Assembly: GCA_013368325.1 (NCBI GenBank)
Contig: JAACJK010000111.1
Span: forward strand, 806,001-870,000
Source: Ephemerocybe angulata
Lineage: Eukaryota > Basidiomycota > Agaricomycetes > Agaricales > Psathyrellaceae
Reading direction: 5' to 3'
DNA length: 64,000 nt
Both the position numbers and the translations under genes were made by a program. Below are positions 11,507 through 22,275 of this stretch, piece after piece. Within the stretch, counting starts at the first letter, position 1; the number at the start of each line of letters is the position of its first letter. The notes beneath the pieces were generated by a model, which was not told the DNA's origin, did not search any database, and saw only the letters and a program-made list of their open reading frames with translations.

Positions 11507-12885
11507 GGTGCCCCACAGTTATAAGCCGTTGGAAGCATGGAAGGACAAATCGATCGGACAGAAGCGTCGGTCAAAGAAGCATCTGTCCGACCTTGTCACC
11601 AAATCCCATCCTACGCAACTTGGAACGATTCCTGTGTCCTTCCAAGGCATTATCTTGGGAATCGGTTGGGGGAGCTTTTATATTCAATTTATTGCCTTTT
11701 CATCGACCGAAATTTCCGAGTCCTGAACATCGGACACAGATGTAGACGGGTTGGTATTTTTACCAAGGTTTGTCGGAGAAGTCGCGGACATGCTTCTTGC
11801 CTCTGGATAGAAGCGGACAACACAACAGCTGGAGTGTGATGCAGAGCGCGTTATAGTCGCAAGGATGGGAAGTTGGGATGGTAGGTCAGAGGGGTCATGC
11901 TCAAGCTGGTCCTTGCGCCGGAGGGGTACAATGCAACATGTCGTTTAACGGGATTTCATATGGCGCTGTCGTAGGGGGTACGAAGGTTGATAGGTTTGGG
12001 GAGGAACCCCGCTTATTCTCAATTATTCCGTAGGCATTTCGGACAGAAATTGGTGTGTATGTGACACTCCAGAATAATATCCGGACAATAGATCATGAAT
12101 GAGGATAATCATCCAAACTTCGACCTGGAGTGCGATACCCGCGAAGAGAAGAATGGGCTGCTTCCTTGGAGAAGGTCGTGCCTTCTGCCAGTTGAAGCCT
12201 TGTCCGGACATCGACGATACTTGAGGTTAGTAATTGTCCGTCCGTCGAAGATTGAAAGTTGTCCGCCCATGGACTTCCACGAGGATATATGTCCGTCCGA
12301 TCCTTTTGATTGCCCGCTGACGCCTGGGTTCTCATCGCCCTCACCGTTGCCCACTCCGACGGGACTTAACCAGGACTTGGGCGTACATGACCACGATATC
12401 TAGCTATAGCCAATACAGGCAAATACCTGCTGTCGCCCAATTGGGAAGAATTGGACCAAGGGGCAAAAGGACTCGGCGCGGCAAGCAGTCCTGAAGCTCC
12501 GCGCTGTTTGCCAGGGTGGATACTCAGGTTTTGTTGTCTCTTTCGTGCCCCGCAGGGGTCCGTCGGCTGCACTGGTGTATCACAAGTGAGGCAGAGGCAG
12601 GATCACGGTGGGATCGGACAATGGTAGTGATGCGTATAGTCATTTCGAACCGATGGGTTATTTATATAATGGCTGTGTATCATCAAATAGAAGCTGCCAC
12701 ACGAGGCCGCGGCGCGACGGTGTAGCTTTTAGAAGTCGCTGCATCAAAAAGAAGTTGGTACACGGTGCGGCGGCACTGCGGTGCGGTGCGGTGCGGTGCG
12801 GATGAAACCGTATGGAGGCACCACCGCACCGCAGTTAGGTATATTTCAGCTTGTGAATCAAGAAGCCTAAGGACGACTATTACAG
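11507..12885. other. Gene-poor stretch rich in GTCCG/CGGAC motifs
   Basis: No supported gene. GTCCG or its complement CGGAC recurs many times between about 11390 and 12630, for example TCCGGACAA at 12071, TTGTCCGGACA at 12203, TTGTCCGTCCG at 12233 and GTCCGTCCGATC at 12290. Some copies form the palindrome TCCGGA. Confidence 0.4.
12775..12835. repeat. GTGCG tandem repeat with inverted copy
   Basis: Five GTGCG-type units run in tandem from 12775 to 12801. The reverse complement of the first 14 bases (ACTGCGGTGCGGTG) recurs at 12822-12835, so the strand can form a hairpin with a loop of about 33 bases. Confidence 0.75.
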
Positions 12886-13934
12886 TGTGTTATTCTCCTG
12901 CCTGTGGTGACCAAGGGCGGGAACACTACCACAGACCCTGTGAAAGGCGGAAATAATAGCACGACAACTGATACTACCAAGAACGGCGACACGACAAAGG
13001 ACAGCACCCAGAAGGTTTCTGATAATGGGACCAATACTACACCTGCGAGTTCGGATGGGCAAAGCAGCACCTTTATCGAGACCAAGACAGAGAACGGGCA
13101 GACGTTAACCGTCACACGCACTGAAGCTATCGGAGCGTCGAACTCGCCTTCGAGTGACGCCGCGAACTCAAACGATGCGAACGCAAAGAAGAGCGGTGGG
13201 GTTAGCCCTGGGGCTATCATCGGGATATCCGTCGCAGCAGGCTTAGCGTTCTTTGGAATGATTGGGTTCCTTATCTGGAGATATTCAAAGAGGCGGAACC
13301 AGTTCAGCAGTTTCTTGGGCAGTACGTATTTCCCTCTGCTTCGCCTTTCAAGCCCGAGGACCTAACTCACTCTCGGGCCCTACTTTTTACAGACGACGAT
13401 ATCAAATGGCCAGATTTCGACTCACATGGTGGCAACGTAGAAACCAGCCACCCCTTGCCTGTCCGCGAAACCGGGCGCTCAGGCTTCGAGACCTCCCCGA
13501 CACCCGGCTCAAACGGTCTCATGGACATCGAGAACTACTCTTCTGCGGAGCTTTCGAGCCATGGTGGCAGTCAAGATCCCTACGCTGTCCCGCCCCTCCC
13601 ACACCTCAACCCAAACCAGCCTTACCTTGACGACCCTACCGCAGCTAGTGGCTATTACGATCCCAAACATGGGCCCGTTAGCGAGGCGCAGCTGATCGAG
13701 CACGGAAGCGAATGGCAAGGAGGTGTGCCGCCAGACATGACACAGCTACCACCAGGACTCGGCTATACAGCTGAACGTATGAGCCCTGGTCCGTATGCAG
13801 CATACGGTGGCGGAGAGCATATGGGTCGTGCGGCTAGCCCTGGACCGCTTGTTGCATACGGGGAGGGACGAGTGAGTCCTGAATCTTCTGCTGCACATGT
13901 AGGGCAGGAGCAGGTATCACACCTCCAGCGCTAG
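12886..13934 (+). CDS. Single-pass membrane protein with Ser/Thr-rich ectodomain (5' end not found)
   Basis: Two exons, 12886-13321 and 13393-13934, join across a 71-nt intron in phase. The first exon encodes a Thr/Asn/Ser-rich segment with NTT and NST glycosylation-type sites. This is followed by a transmembrane helix (PGAIIGISVAAGLAFFGMIG) and a basic stop-transfer (WRYSKRR). The cytoplasmic tail is ~185 residues, Pro/Gly/Ser-rich, with three repeats of the form SPGPYAAYGGG. This layout is common in fungal wall-sensor or mid2-like proteins, but no conserved ectodomain Cys set is seen. There is no start ATG or signal peptide: the exon begins after a TTACAG acceptor at 12885, and nothing coding is obvious upstream, so the 5' exons are either missed or lost. 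Confidence 0.6.
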
Positions 13935-14519
13935 TTTTGAAACTGTGGACTGATGACTATAGTTAACCTGCTTGCCATGTCGGACAGAGCGATTAGTCAG
14001 TTGATGTTGCATTTTGGCGATATAGTTAGTACGTACCTAACCTATATTTTAATTTCAATGGAGCGTTCGCATGCAAGCTATTCCCTGAAACTCCTGCGCC
14101 GAGGGATACCTGGATCTAAAGAAAGCCCCCGAGATGGTGGGAGAGACAGAGTAAGCACGGTCAAGATAAATCATTGGCCGGCCCACACCGGCAGGCGGCT
14201 GATCATGACGCTGAACAACTTGTTGGAACTTCCTGAGGTTCTTCTTCCCAACTGTCAGCATCGAGGATCCGTCTGACGCTCGAATTGCTGTAGCTCTGCT
14301 TGCACACCATCCTTCTGGAGGTTGCAAATTCTTGATAGTCATTTCATTCTAGTATGGGTGTCTGTGAGCCTTTTTCGGGCTTTCGTTCGAAATGCCGCTC
14401 ACTGACATTATGCCCTTCACAGCATTTACAACATCTCTGGAACGTTTCTCGCAGGTTTCTGGATATATATCTCAGCCAGACGCCCCTTTATTGATGTAAA
14501 AGAGGTCGACAAACTTGCC
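13935..14519. other. Intergenic spacer
   Basis: No gene seen; it holds the 3' flank of the membrane protein and the promoter side of the ceramidase-like gene. Confidence 0.4.
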
Positions 14520-15916
14520 ATGTCTGAGCATGTTGAAGTCTTCTTAGAGGGTCCGGTGCACCCTTCTCGTCGCTCCTCAAAGACTTCCTCCATCTCCCGC
14601 AACTCATCCACAGAGCCTATACCCCCGAAGCGCATGAGACCACGGGTCGAACCTATACCCCTGTATACCATTGACCTCTCTCTGCCGCCTTCCGAACGCC
14701 ACAACGATATCTGTCAGGCCTTCGACGCCGAGCTCTCGATCTTCCGATATCTGTACCAGGCTATTATAAATATGTCTGGCTTTCCTATTATTGCTGGGGC
14801 TGCCGCTCGGCTCCTGCTACGGAGGGTGCACTCCAAGGAGGAAACCGAGGAGATCAAGGGGATCGCCCGCGCGACAGGGATGAAGTTGAATGAGGTTGTT
14901 GCGTATAACACGTTCCTCGATCTCTTCAGCGGCTGTGTGAGCGGTGGGGTGAAGGCGAAGGCGGCCGTGGGGGGTGCGGAGACGGTGTTACACTTCCGAG
15001 GTCTTGACTGGGAGATGGACCTCCTCAGGGACTTGCTTGTTCAGGTGCAGTACAAGCGGGATGGCAAAATCGTCGCGCGAGCGGTCACCTACGCCGGATA
15101 TGTCGGTACTCTTACAGGAGTTCGGTATGTGTTTCTCCTTCTTCTCTTTCTAACGCTTCTAATATCAGTTTTCAATCTAATAGTGAAGGACTTTCCATGT
15201 CGATGAATTATAGACTCCGCCTCAACTCCTCCTCTAATGTCCTCTCTCACCGCAAACACCAACTATCCATCCTCCTCGGCTTGCGACCGTCCATCGCCAG
15301 CCAGCTTCGTACTCTCCTCCTCTCCCCGGGTCCAGCACCTTCTCTCTCCGAGGTTCAAGCGCATTTCGAGTCTGCGCCAGCATCACCGTGCTACCTCACC
15401 TTCTGTTCACCCGATGAAGTGCTGATAATGGAGAAGGATCTGAAAGGACTGGCATCAGAGGCCCGAATATCAGATACGTTTCTGGCTATCACAAATCACG
15501 ATCGGGCGGCGGAGGACTGGTCGAAGGAGAAGTGGGTCAAAGTGCTGAAAAAGCAGGGGATAGTTGGGGAGCAGAGTGGGCTAACGGATATGATCATGGA
15601 GAACAGTATGCATCGGAAGCGTTGCATCACGGAGTTATGGGAGGGGAGGACAGAATGTGCGGAACCGGACCTTGAGGAAAGTAGCAATGGCCAAGGGATG
15701 GTGCGGGGTGCGAGAGTGGGGGTCGAGGAGATCAAGGAGTGGCTGAGGACGTATCCGCTGAGAAACGCGACGACCCACTTTTCGTGCATCATGGACCCAG
15801 CTAGAGAAGGCGGGGGGCTTCTCTGGGCGGAAGCATGCGAGGAGGTGCCTGGCTCGGACTCGGAGCTTAGTCATGATGGAAACTCTGAAAACGTAGAAGT
15901 GTCCCCCACGACGTGA
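14520..15916 (+). CDS. Acid ceramidase/NAAA-like N-terminal-nucleophile hydrolase
   Basis: Exons 14520-15124 and 15184-15916 join across a 59-nt intron in phase to give about 445 residues. An NAAA-beta-like stretch (IPLYTIDLSLPPSERH) near residue 45 precedes the catalytic region. LFSGCVSGG contains the Cys that in acid ceramidase and N-acylethanolamine acid amidase becomes the nucleophile after self-cleavage, and LHFRGLDWEMD carries the conserved Arg and Asp. The family cleaves amide bonds of ceramides or N-acylethanolamines. Unlike the lysosomal animal enzymes, the protein starts with MSEHVEVFLEGP and no signal peptide is apparent, so a cytosolic or non-classical location is inferred. In the second exon the His/Cys region CYLTFCSPDEVL and a C-terminal SCIMDP segment follow. 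Substrate cannot be judged from sequence. Confidence 0.8.
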
Positions 15917-16620
15917 CCCTATCAATACCAATTAAGCGCTCGCGTTGGAGTATTAAGCGCGAATGAAAGGAACACGCGATATTGGGGCAATGAAAAGGCT
16001 TATAATTCGCCAAATGAATCTGAGATCTAAACAAAATACACACTCTCACACAAGAAAGATAGCGCTTTTCGAAGTCGGGACTTCCGGGCGCTTACAGTTC
16101 GTCGACGCCTGCTGCCAGGTACCGTCGACCTTATCTAACAAGGCAATTGCACCACTCTTCAAGTTCAATACCCTGAGTTACTACCTAGCGGAGGCAACGA
16201 GAACCTGAATAAGGTTCTAAGCTTCAGGCGATTTCAGTCGCCCCACATCTCAGAGCACTTGCTACCATGAAAAGGTAGCCTCGCGAAAATTCTGCATCAG
16301 GTGTTGCACATGAATACCAACTAACACAGAGGCCTTGAGCTAGGGCTCCATAGCAACGAGGGATGTATCGAGTAATGTTGGTTGAATAGCCCCCACTCTG
16401 CCTCGGGTGCAGTGGCAGCTCCGCAGATTAAGGTAGAGAAAGTGTCATTAGTGCACCAGGATTCGCCAACACTGAAGAACACGATTAAGATAGAGCTAGG
16501 AAGGTAGATGAAAATCCAAAGCGCAAATAAAAGGATATAGAGTCACAGCACAAGCCTGAGGGTATGAGGAGAGGAAGACGCGTGGGGTAATGGTGGGATG
16601 CTGAGGGGCTCCAGGTTCCA
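15917..16620. other. Spacer where the rest of a Bud6 gene would be expected
   Basis: The minus strand carries no frame resembling the coiled-coil or C-terminal part of Bud6 that would normally follow the module encoded at 16621-17075. Confidence 0.4.
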
Positions 16621-17075
16621 TCATCGAGAGTTGCGAGGGCTATTACTGGCAGCCATCGATGTTCGCGCCTGCCATGTATCTTGCCGTGTCTGGAGCCCCC
16701 TCAAGAGTTTGATAAGGATGGTCTTGAGTTCTGGCATGAATTGTGCGAGCGCCTCGGGTGACGGCTCTTCTGCTAGACACTGCTCCAGCACCGTCCGCAT
16801 CTCTTGGGGCACGGAATGTATATCACTATCCAGCAACCCCTATTTAGCCCAGAGCCAAAGCAAAGGAGATCCACAGTTTAGACTTACCTCAAGTCAATCT
16901 GATGGTATGCAAACGCAGTGATGATAGCATTGAACTCTGTGCCGATCTGCACATATACGTCGCTAACCTCTACCTCGTCTGCCCTCCCTAGACTCCATTC
17001 CTGCAGAATGTCTTGCAGACGTTTCGTTGATTCTAGCAGCTTGTGGACGGCATTCGGCACGTCCCCCTGTGGCAT
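16621..17075 (-). CDS. Bud6/Aip3 N-terminal module, free-standing or truncated
   Basis: Exons 17075-16888 and 16825-16621 join across a 62-nt intron to give about 130 residues. The product reads VPNAVHKLLESTKRLQD, then VSDVYVQIGTEFNAII and, across the splice, HQIDLSDIHSVPQEMRTVLEQ followed by LAEEPSPEALAQFMPEL. This is the pattern I recall for the conserved N-terminal domain of the polarity factor Bud6/Aip3. Full Bud6 proteins are several times longer, with actin-binding and formin-binding regions absent here, and the frame ends TSMAASNSPRNSR-stop. An upstream exon from ATG 17281 (MYSGYDTNHGG) has good composition but its donor is out of phase with this exon, suggesting decay or a missed exon. 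Confidence 0.6.
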
Positions 17076-19580
17076 CTAGTCCGCAGTGTGAGTACTTCGC
17101 GTCGAGACCATACACAAGATCTAATCACATACCGATGCCCGGTATCCCGGGGCATTCCACCCCCACTGTTCTGGCTTCCAATACTGTTCGAAGGGCTCCT
17201 CGAAGGCGTAACTGGACTCGCGTCGTATCCCCCATGGTTCGTGTCGTATCCGGAGTACATTGTCGATGAGGCCTGTTGCATGGTTGTCGTTCAAGAAAAC
17301 AAAAGCGAGCGCGTTGCGTGTGCACTGTGCAATGACCAAAGGAGAAAAGTGCTGGGGCTCAATGCTACCACCGTCAGCAACCCCAGTTCATTTTAAAACC
17401 TTGCCCAAAGAAAATGCTGTTCATTGCCCGGTCGATTTGAAACATGACATTCGACGCCGAAGTTCGAAGGACAGAAACAAGGCTGAAAGGAAAAGGTGTG
17501 CATGGTGCAGCCTGCACAGCCCCAGCCGCTTTCCAGGAATGTGCGCCCCTGCACCCCCACCGTATGTTGAGGGTGCCAAGAATACATTGTCAATGAAATC
17601 GGCACTGCAAGTCGCTCTAGTAACTATTGGTTAGGGACAGGTTCCTAGGAGAGGGGGAGGATAGCCCTGGACTATGCAACCCCGACACCTTTCATTATCC
17701 TAATAATTGGGACCGCTGTCAGAAGGGAACCTCTATCAAAACGATCTACATGAAATCCTGTCGGCGGCAGATGCTTCCGCTTCACGAAGAAGTCGGAGGG
17801 ACTTTACAGCAACAACTCCCAAAAGACCATGAGACCACGTTCTGCGGTACGTCGTATGAATTACCAGTAAAGTGGGCCGCAAAGCGCCGCTCAGAAGGGT
17901 TTGGAGTTCGGCGCCACCAGGCGACCGTCGCGCCCGATGTGAGGGAAGCTTCTTCCTAGAAAACGGGACAAAGAGTCCCAGGATTAGAAGCGTATTCATT
18001 CTACAGCATTAACAGCAACGTTCGGCAAGGTGCGAGTCACAACAGGCACACGCACCCTTTCTGTGCCGTTCGAAAGAAGTCCGTTCTACCGTCTTCCACG
18101 GAATACTTATACGAGAATATACGGTGGGTCAGCCGGTCAGGTACGAACGATCTGCATGGGAGTGACTGTCTTTGATAAGGTTGGAGCAATAAAGCTGGGG
18201 CGCCCAACAATCCAAACACCGCCAGAAGATGCTACATGGGACATAGTCATCTGCGGGTGAAAGCCAGATCGGCGACCGCAGAAAAAAGCACCATTATCTG
18301 AGAACAACAGCTTCGCAGGTCGCAGCGACTTGTAGATCCACCGTATCCGGGTATTGCAGATGCATTTTACTGCCAGTCGTGATAGCCCAGGGGGTATCAA
18401 GAGCCCCTTCTAACCGGAGTATCGCCTGCCAGTTGGACTCAACCAGCTCGCTTGGAGGAGCGCTCGGTCGTCGAGTCGGCTGTGCGTTGGGCACAAGTCG
18501 TGCACCACTGGCGCAGCCTGCAGGCTGAGAAAGTGCAACGGTAGAAGATGCTACTGCCTTGAGCATAACCTGAATTCCGGGAGGTTTGGTGCAAGCTTGG
18601 CACTCCGAAAACAGTCCGTCCCTGCAGTTCAAGTTGAGTTCAAGGGTAAAAGGGCTTCAAGAGGGCAGCCCGTCATGTCGGAGCATCCAAAGATCCTGGA
18701 GTGGCTGAAACGAATGGTCCAGTCCCAAGCAGTTCCCTCTTTTTTCAAGTCGATAGCTGTGACACGACGAGGATGGGTATTGCTCATGGCCTGAGCAGAT
18801 GAGCATCGTCAGACTGGCTCACCCCCAGTGTGGAAATAGCCGAGCATCGTGATGGGATTTGCCAGTGCAACATCACCTTCCCTCCTTTTCACCATTTCCA
18901 TCTCCCAGCACCTTTGGCACTCGACGGAGGGTGTCCCGATTCCGGACCATGGATTAGAGTCGGCTTGACCGGAAGGCGAAAAGCGTTTTGCAACAGGAGG
19001 ATGTGATAAGGGGCGCTGTGGTGTGGTGGAGCTTGGAAAGTGTGGGTAGGGAAAGAGGAGTCTACGACGAGTTGAGAGGGAAGGTGGCCGCCGGGGGCGG
19101 TTCCGAGGGTTGGTCAGTCCGGTATGTAGCGCTTTCGCAACGTCTGAGATCAAGGATTGTGGTCTCAGCTCATACCAGCGCGGGCCATGACGATACACAT
19201 GTATCTCTAATCATACCTGCCAGTGCAAACATGTCCTCGCCATACCATCGTTCACCGGGAATTGCAGCACCCAGAGTGAATAAGACGTGACAGCGCGGGG
19301 CATACCAGGGGCATACGCCTATGACATTCTCCCCTCAATACGACACCCAATCCCATCTAAATTCTACCCAGGCGAGAATTACCATGGTCCAGTAGCCATA
19401 GAGCAGTCGTATACCAGGAGGAACAGAGGCTGGGAAGTTGTTGGGTTGAAATATGTTTCCGGTGATTGATAAGTAGCAGCGTACGTGTTTTGAAGAAGAA
19501 CCGTGACAAACATCCACCCAAATCCCGCTATCACTCAGGCCTCTTCCGATTGGGCAACGCCTAGCCTTCCCTGAGCAGCC
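17076..19580. other. Intergenic, possible remnant exon only
   Basis: The first 200 bases hold the candidate 5' exon of the Bud6-like fragment (17281-17133, minus). Beyond that, several frames of 60-130 residues exist on both strands (e.g. 18294-18632 and 18809-19198, minus), but none shows a domain or a consistent splice partner. Confidence 0.4.
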
Positions 19581-21603
19581 ATGCTGGAGGTTTCCCAAAC
19601 TGCAGTCGTCGTGCCGCTCTTAATATGGCTTGTATATTCCCTAGTGAAGATGTTTGGAGAGACGAGGAAGGTGGGTTGGCCTGTGTTGCTCATCCAGAGG
19701 AGCCAGCTCATCGAAACGATGCATCTGCTTAGCTTGATCACATCCCAACCATCGGCTTCAGCGATCCTATTCTTTCGTACTGGTCCGCTCTCCAGTTCTT
19801 GATCGACCCTCCTGGATTCATTCGTAAAGGATGGGAAACGGTAAGCGCCCTTCCACCCCTTCAAGGATATACAAGCTCACAACGCTCAACAGATACCCCC
19901 TGGAACGAAGTATGTCAAAGTACCGGGGATGTCCCGCTGGACCGTTCTGGGCACGGTGCCCGAGCAGTACAAGGAGGTCGCAAGTGCCGCCGACCACTTC
20001 TTGTCCCCGTCCAAGGCTACTGATGAGGTGCACTCCATCCAATACACCAAAACTGCCACGTCCCTGAGCTTACAGCAAGCCCTTATCAGTTTCTGCAAGC
20101 CAAACACACAATGTGGTACGATGAAATAGGCGACCACCTCCAAGTTAAACCTATTCGGCAGAATTTGAATCGTTCCCTGGGAGAGCTCTTACCACTGGTG
20201 CACGAAGAGGCGGTGTTGGCATTTGAAGACGCGTTCCCTTTAACGAATGGTATGCACTTCCTTAGAGTCTGACTCGGCCAGGTCACTGATGATAGCTTCG
20301 GGCAGAGTGGCAATCACACGAGTTCGTACCAGCGCTCTTGAAGATTGTGGCAAGGATCAGTAATCGAGCGTTAGTTGGGCTCCCCCTCTGTGAGTCCTTC
20401 TGCTTCAACCCGTTCTCTGTTCGAAAAACTCAATAGGCTGAGCAGGTCGTGATGCGGAATACATCGATGCCAACGTTAGCTACGCAGTTGAAGTCATCGT
20501 AGAGTCCTTTTTGCTTTATCCTCTACCGCCTTTCCTTCGTGGGTAAGACAACTTCTCCTTGCACATTCTGTAACATGCATTTGACTATCACTCGTCTTGC
20601 CAGGCTGGCCCATCGTCTCTTCTCGCCTATCCCAGGCCGCCTCACACGAATGACTCGTTGGATTCAGCCAATTCTCGATGCACGACGAGAGGACAAAGCA
20701 GCGCATGGGTCCAACTGGGAGGAACCAGTACGTGCGCATGCTCTCAGCTTGCTTTGATGCTAATACTAGTAATGGATTAATGCAGAAGGACATGCTGTAC
20801 TGGCTTACTCAAGTAGCAGAGGAACACGGCCGGGCGGATAGGGATCCTATTATCCGGCTTATGAGCACCAACTTTGGCTCTATCCATACAACGGCACTCG
20901 TAAGCCCAACATTTTCCTCTGCCAGGAACATACCTCTGATGGATCGCATGCTAGACATTCACGCATGCACTCTATTCTCTCCTCTCCCGTTCTCAATATA
21001 TTGAGGCCTTGCGCCAGGAGATCGATCAGTGCGTCCAAGAGGAAGGATGGACGAAGGCCTCGATGGACCGGATGGTCTTCCTGGATAGCTTCATTGCCGA
21101 AAGCAAGCGCTATGACATCCTCGGAACTGGTCAGTCCGCATATCATGACTCTTGCCTTTGTGCGAATACCGCCTTACCTTCTTCCAACCTTAGTGGGTGG
21201 TATGCGAATTGCGATTGACGATTGCATCCTCTCGGGGACTCTCATTCCGAAGGGCACAATGATAGGGGCAAACCTCATTGACTCGCACTTTAGCACCTCC
21301 GCTTGGGGCCCCGATGCTGAAGAGTTCGACCCTTACCGTTTCATTAAGATCGAGAGAGAGACTGGGAGGAGGATTGCCATCGTCACGACTAGCGTGAATA
21401 CGTTGACGTTCGGCCATGGAAAGCACGCATGCCCGGGGAGGTTTTTCGCGGCCCAGGAGATGAAACTTATGATGGCCTACCTCCTGCACCATTACGACAT
21501 GAAACTCGATAACAAGGATGGCTCCAGGCCCAAGAATATGTGGATTGGGATGGGGTGTGTTCCTAGCCAAAATGCGAGAGTCTTGTTTAGAAGACGGGAG
21601 TAG
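19581..21603 (+). CDS. Cytochrome P450, ent-kaurene-oxidase-like (copy 1)
   Basis: Ten exons fit in phase: 19581-19670, 19733-19840, 19893-20027, 20090-20249, 20306-20389, 20446-20542, 20604-20727, 20786-20899, 20955-21129, 21194-21603, giving about 498 residues. A short N-terminal membrane anchor (VVVPLLIWLVYSLV) is followed by the P450 fold. The I-helix region NFGSIHTTA, K-helix ExxR in AESKRY, an EFDPYRF segment and the haem loop FGHGKHACPG with its Cys ligand are present. Sequence style (HACPGRFFA, MKLDNKDG, SRPKNMW) matches the mushroom CYP512/CYP503-like group that oxidises terpenoids or steroids; the substrate is unknown. Family members usually have SMRL after the K-helix Glu; here SKRY keeps the Arg but is unusual. 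Confidence 0.88.
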
Positions 21604-22275
21604 GCCCCATTCTAGTCGAGCAGGTATTTGAACGAGGTATAACGCAAGGATATCTCATATCGCGCCGAGTGGCCTAGTTGTCAAACAATCTTTGAATTAA
21701 CTTTGATAAATGCCCAAGTGGCGACTGCGCACCCGGCACAACAGGGTACCAGGCAAGGGGCCCCAAAGAGGCCCTGCAACATATCTCAGCTTGGCCGGGA
21801 ACGTGTCGCCCGTTCGCGTCGGTCACATATTGCGCCAGCACTACAGGTAATAGACTCCATGCTGCGTGCACTCGGTGTCGGTGTAAGAGTGAGGAGAGAG
21901 CGCTAGTCATCTGGCAGCCCAGTCCTCAATTCAATAGCTAAAAGTTTCAACACCCATCACAGCGCTGGTTTTTTCTCTGTCAGCGTTACACATATCTGAA
22001 TCGATGCGCCTCATGGGTATCCGGTGAGAGAACACTGCGGTACGATGCTTGCAGTCGACTTGCAACCTCGGTGAAGCCCTTGAAGCCCGGGCTTAAGCGC
22101 TTACCCGTTTGATGGGAAATTATTATCGTCAGATTTAGCCTGCCAACATGCCAAAGGGCGGCGTGACATTCCTCTTCACTCTTTAACTAACTACCATCCA
22201 CTTATCTTTTTCCGCAAGAAGTGGCAGCCCAGTTCAAGCTGGCCCAAGAACGGCACTTATATCATCTCTCAGAAC
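21604..22275. other. Spacer between tandem P450 genes
   Basis: No gene seen. It carries the 3' end of copy 1 and the promoter of copy 2; no fragment of a third copy was noticed. Confidence 0.4.

Noticed and set aside
18809..19198. 129-residue minus-strand frame
   Set aside because: Low-complexity Pro/Arg content, no recognisable domain or splice context.
21655..21690. tRNA-like string (GCCGAGTGGCCTAGTTG)
   Set aside because: No matching acceptor stem, anticodon arm or T-loop B box downstream.
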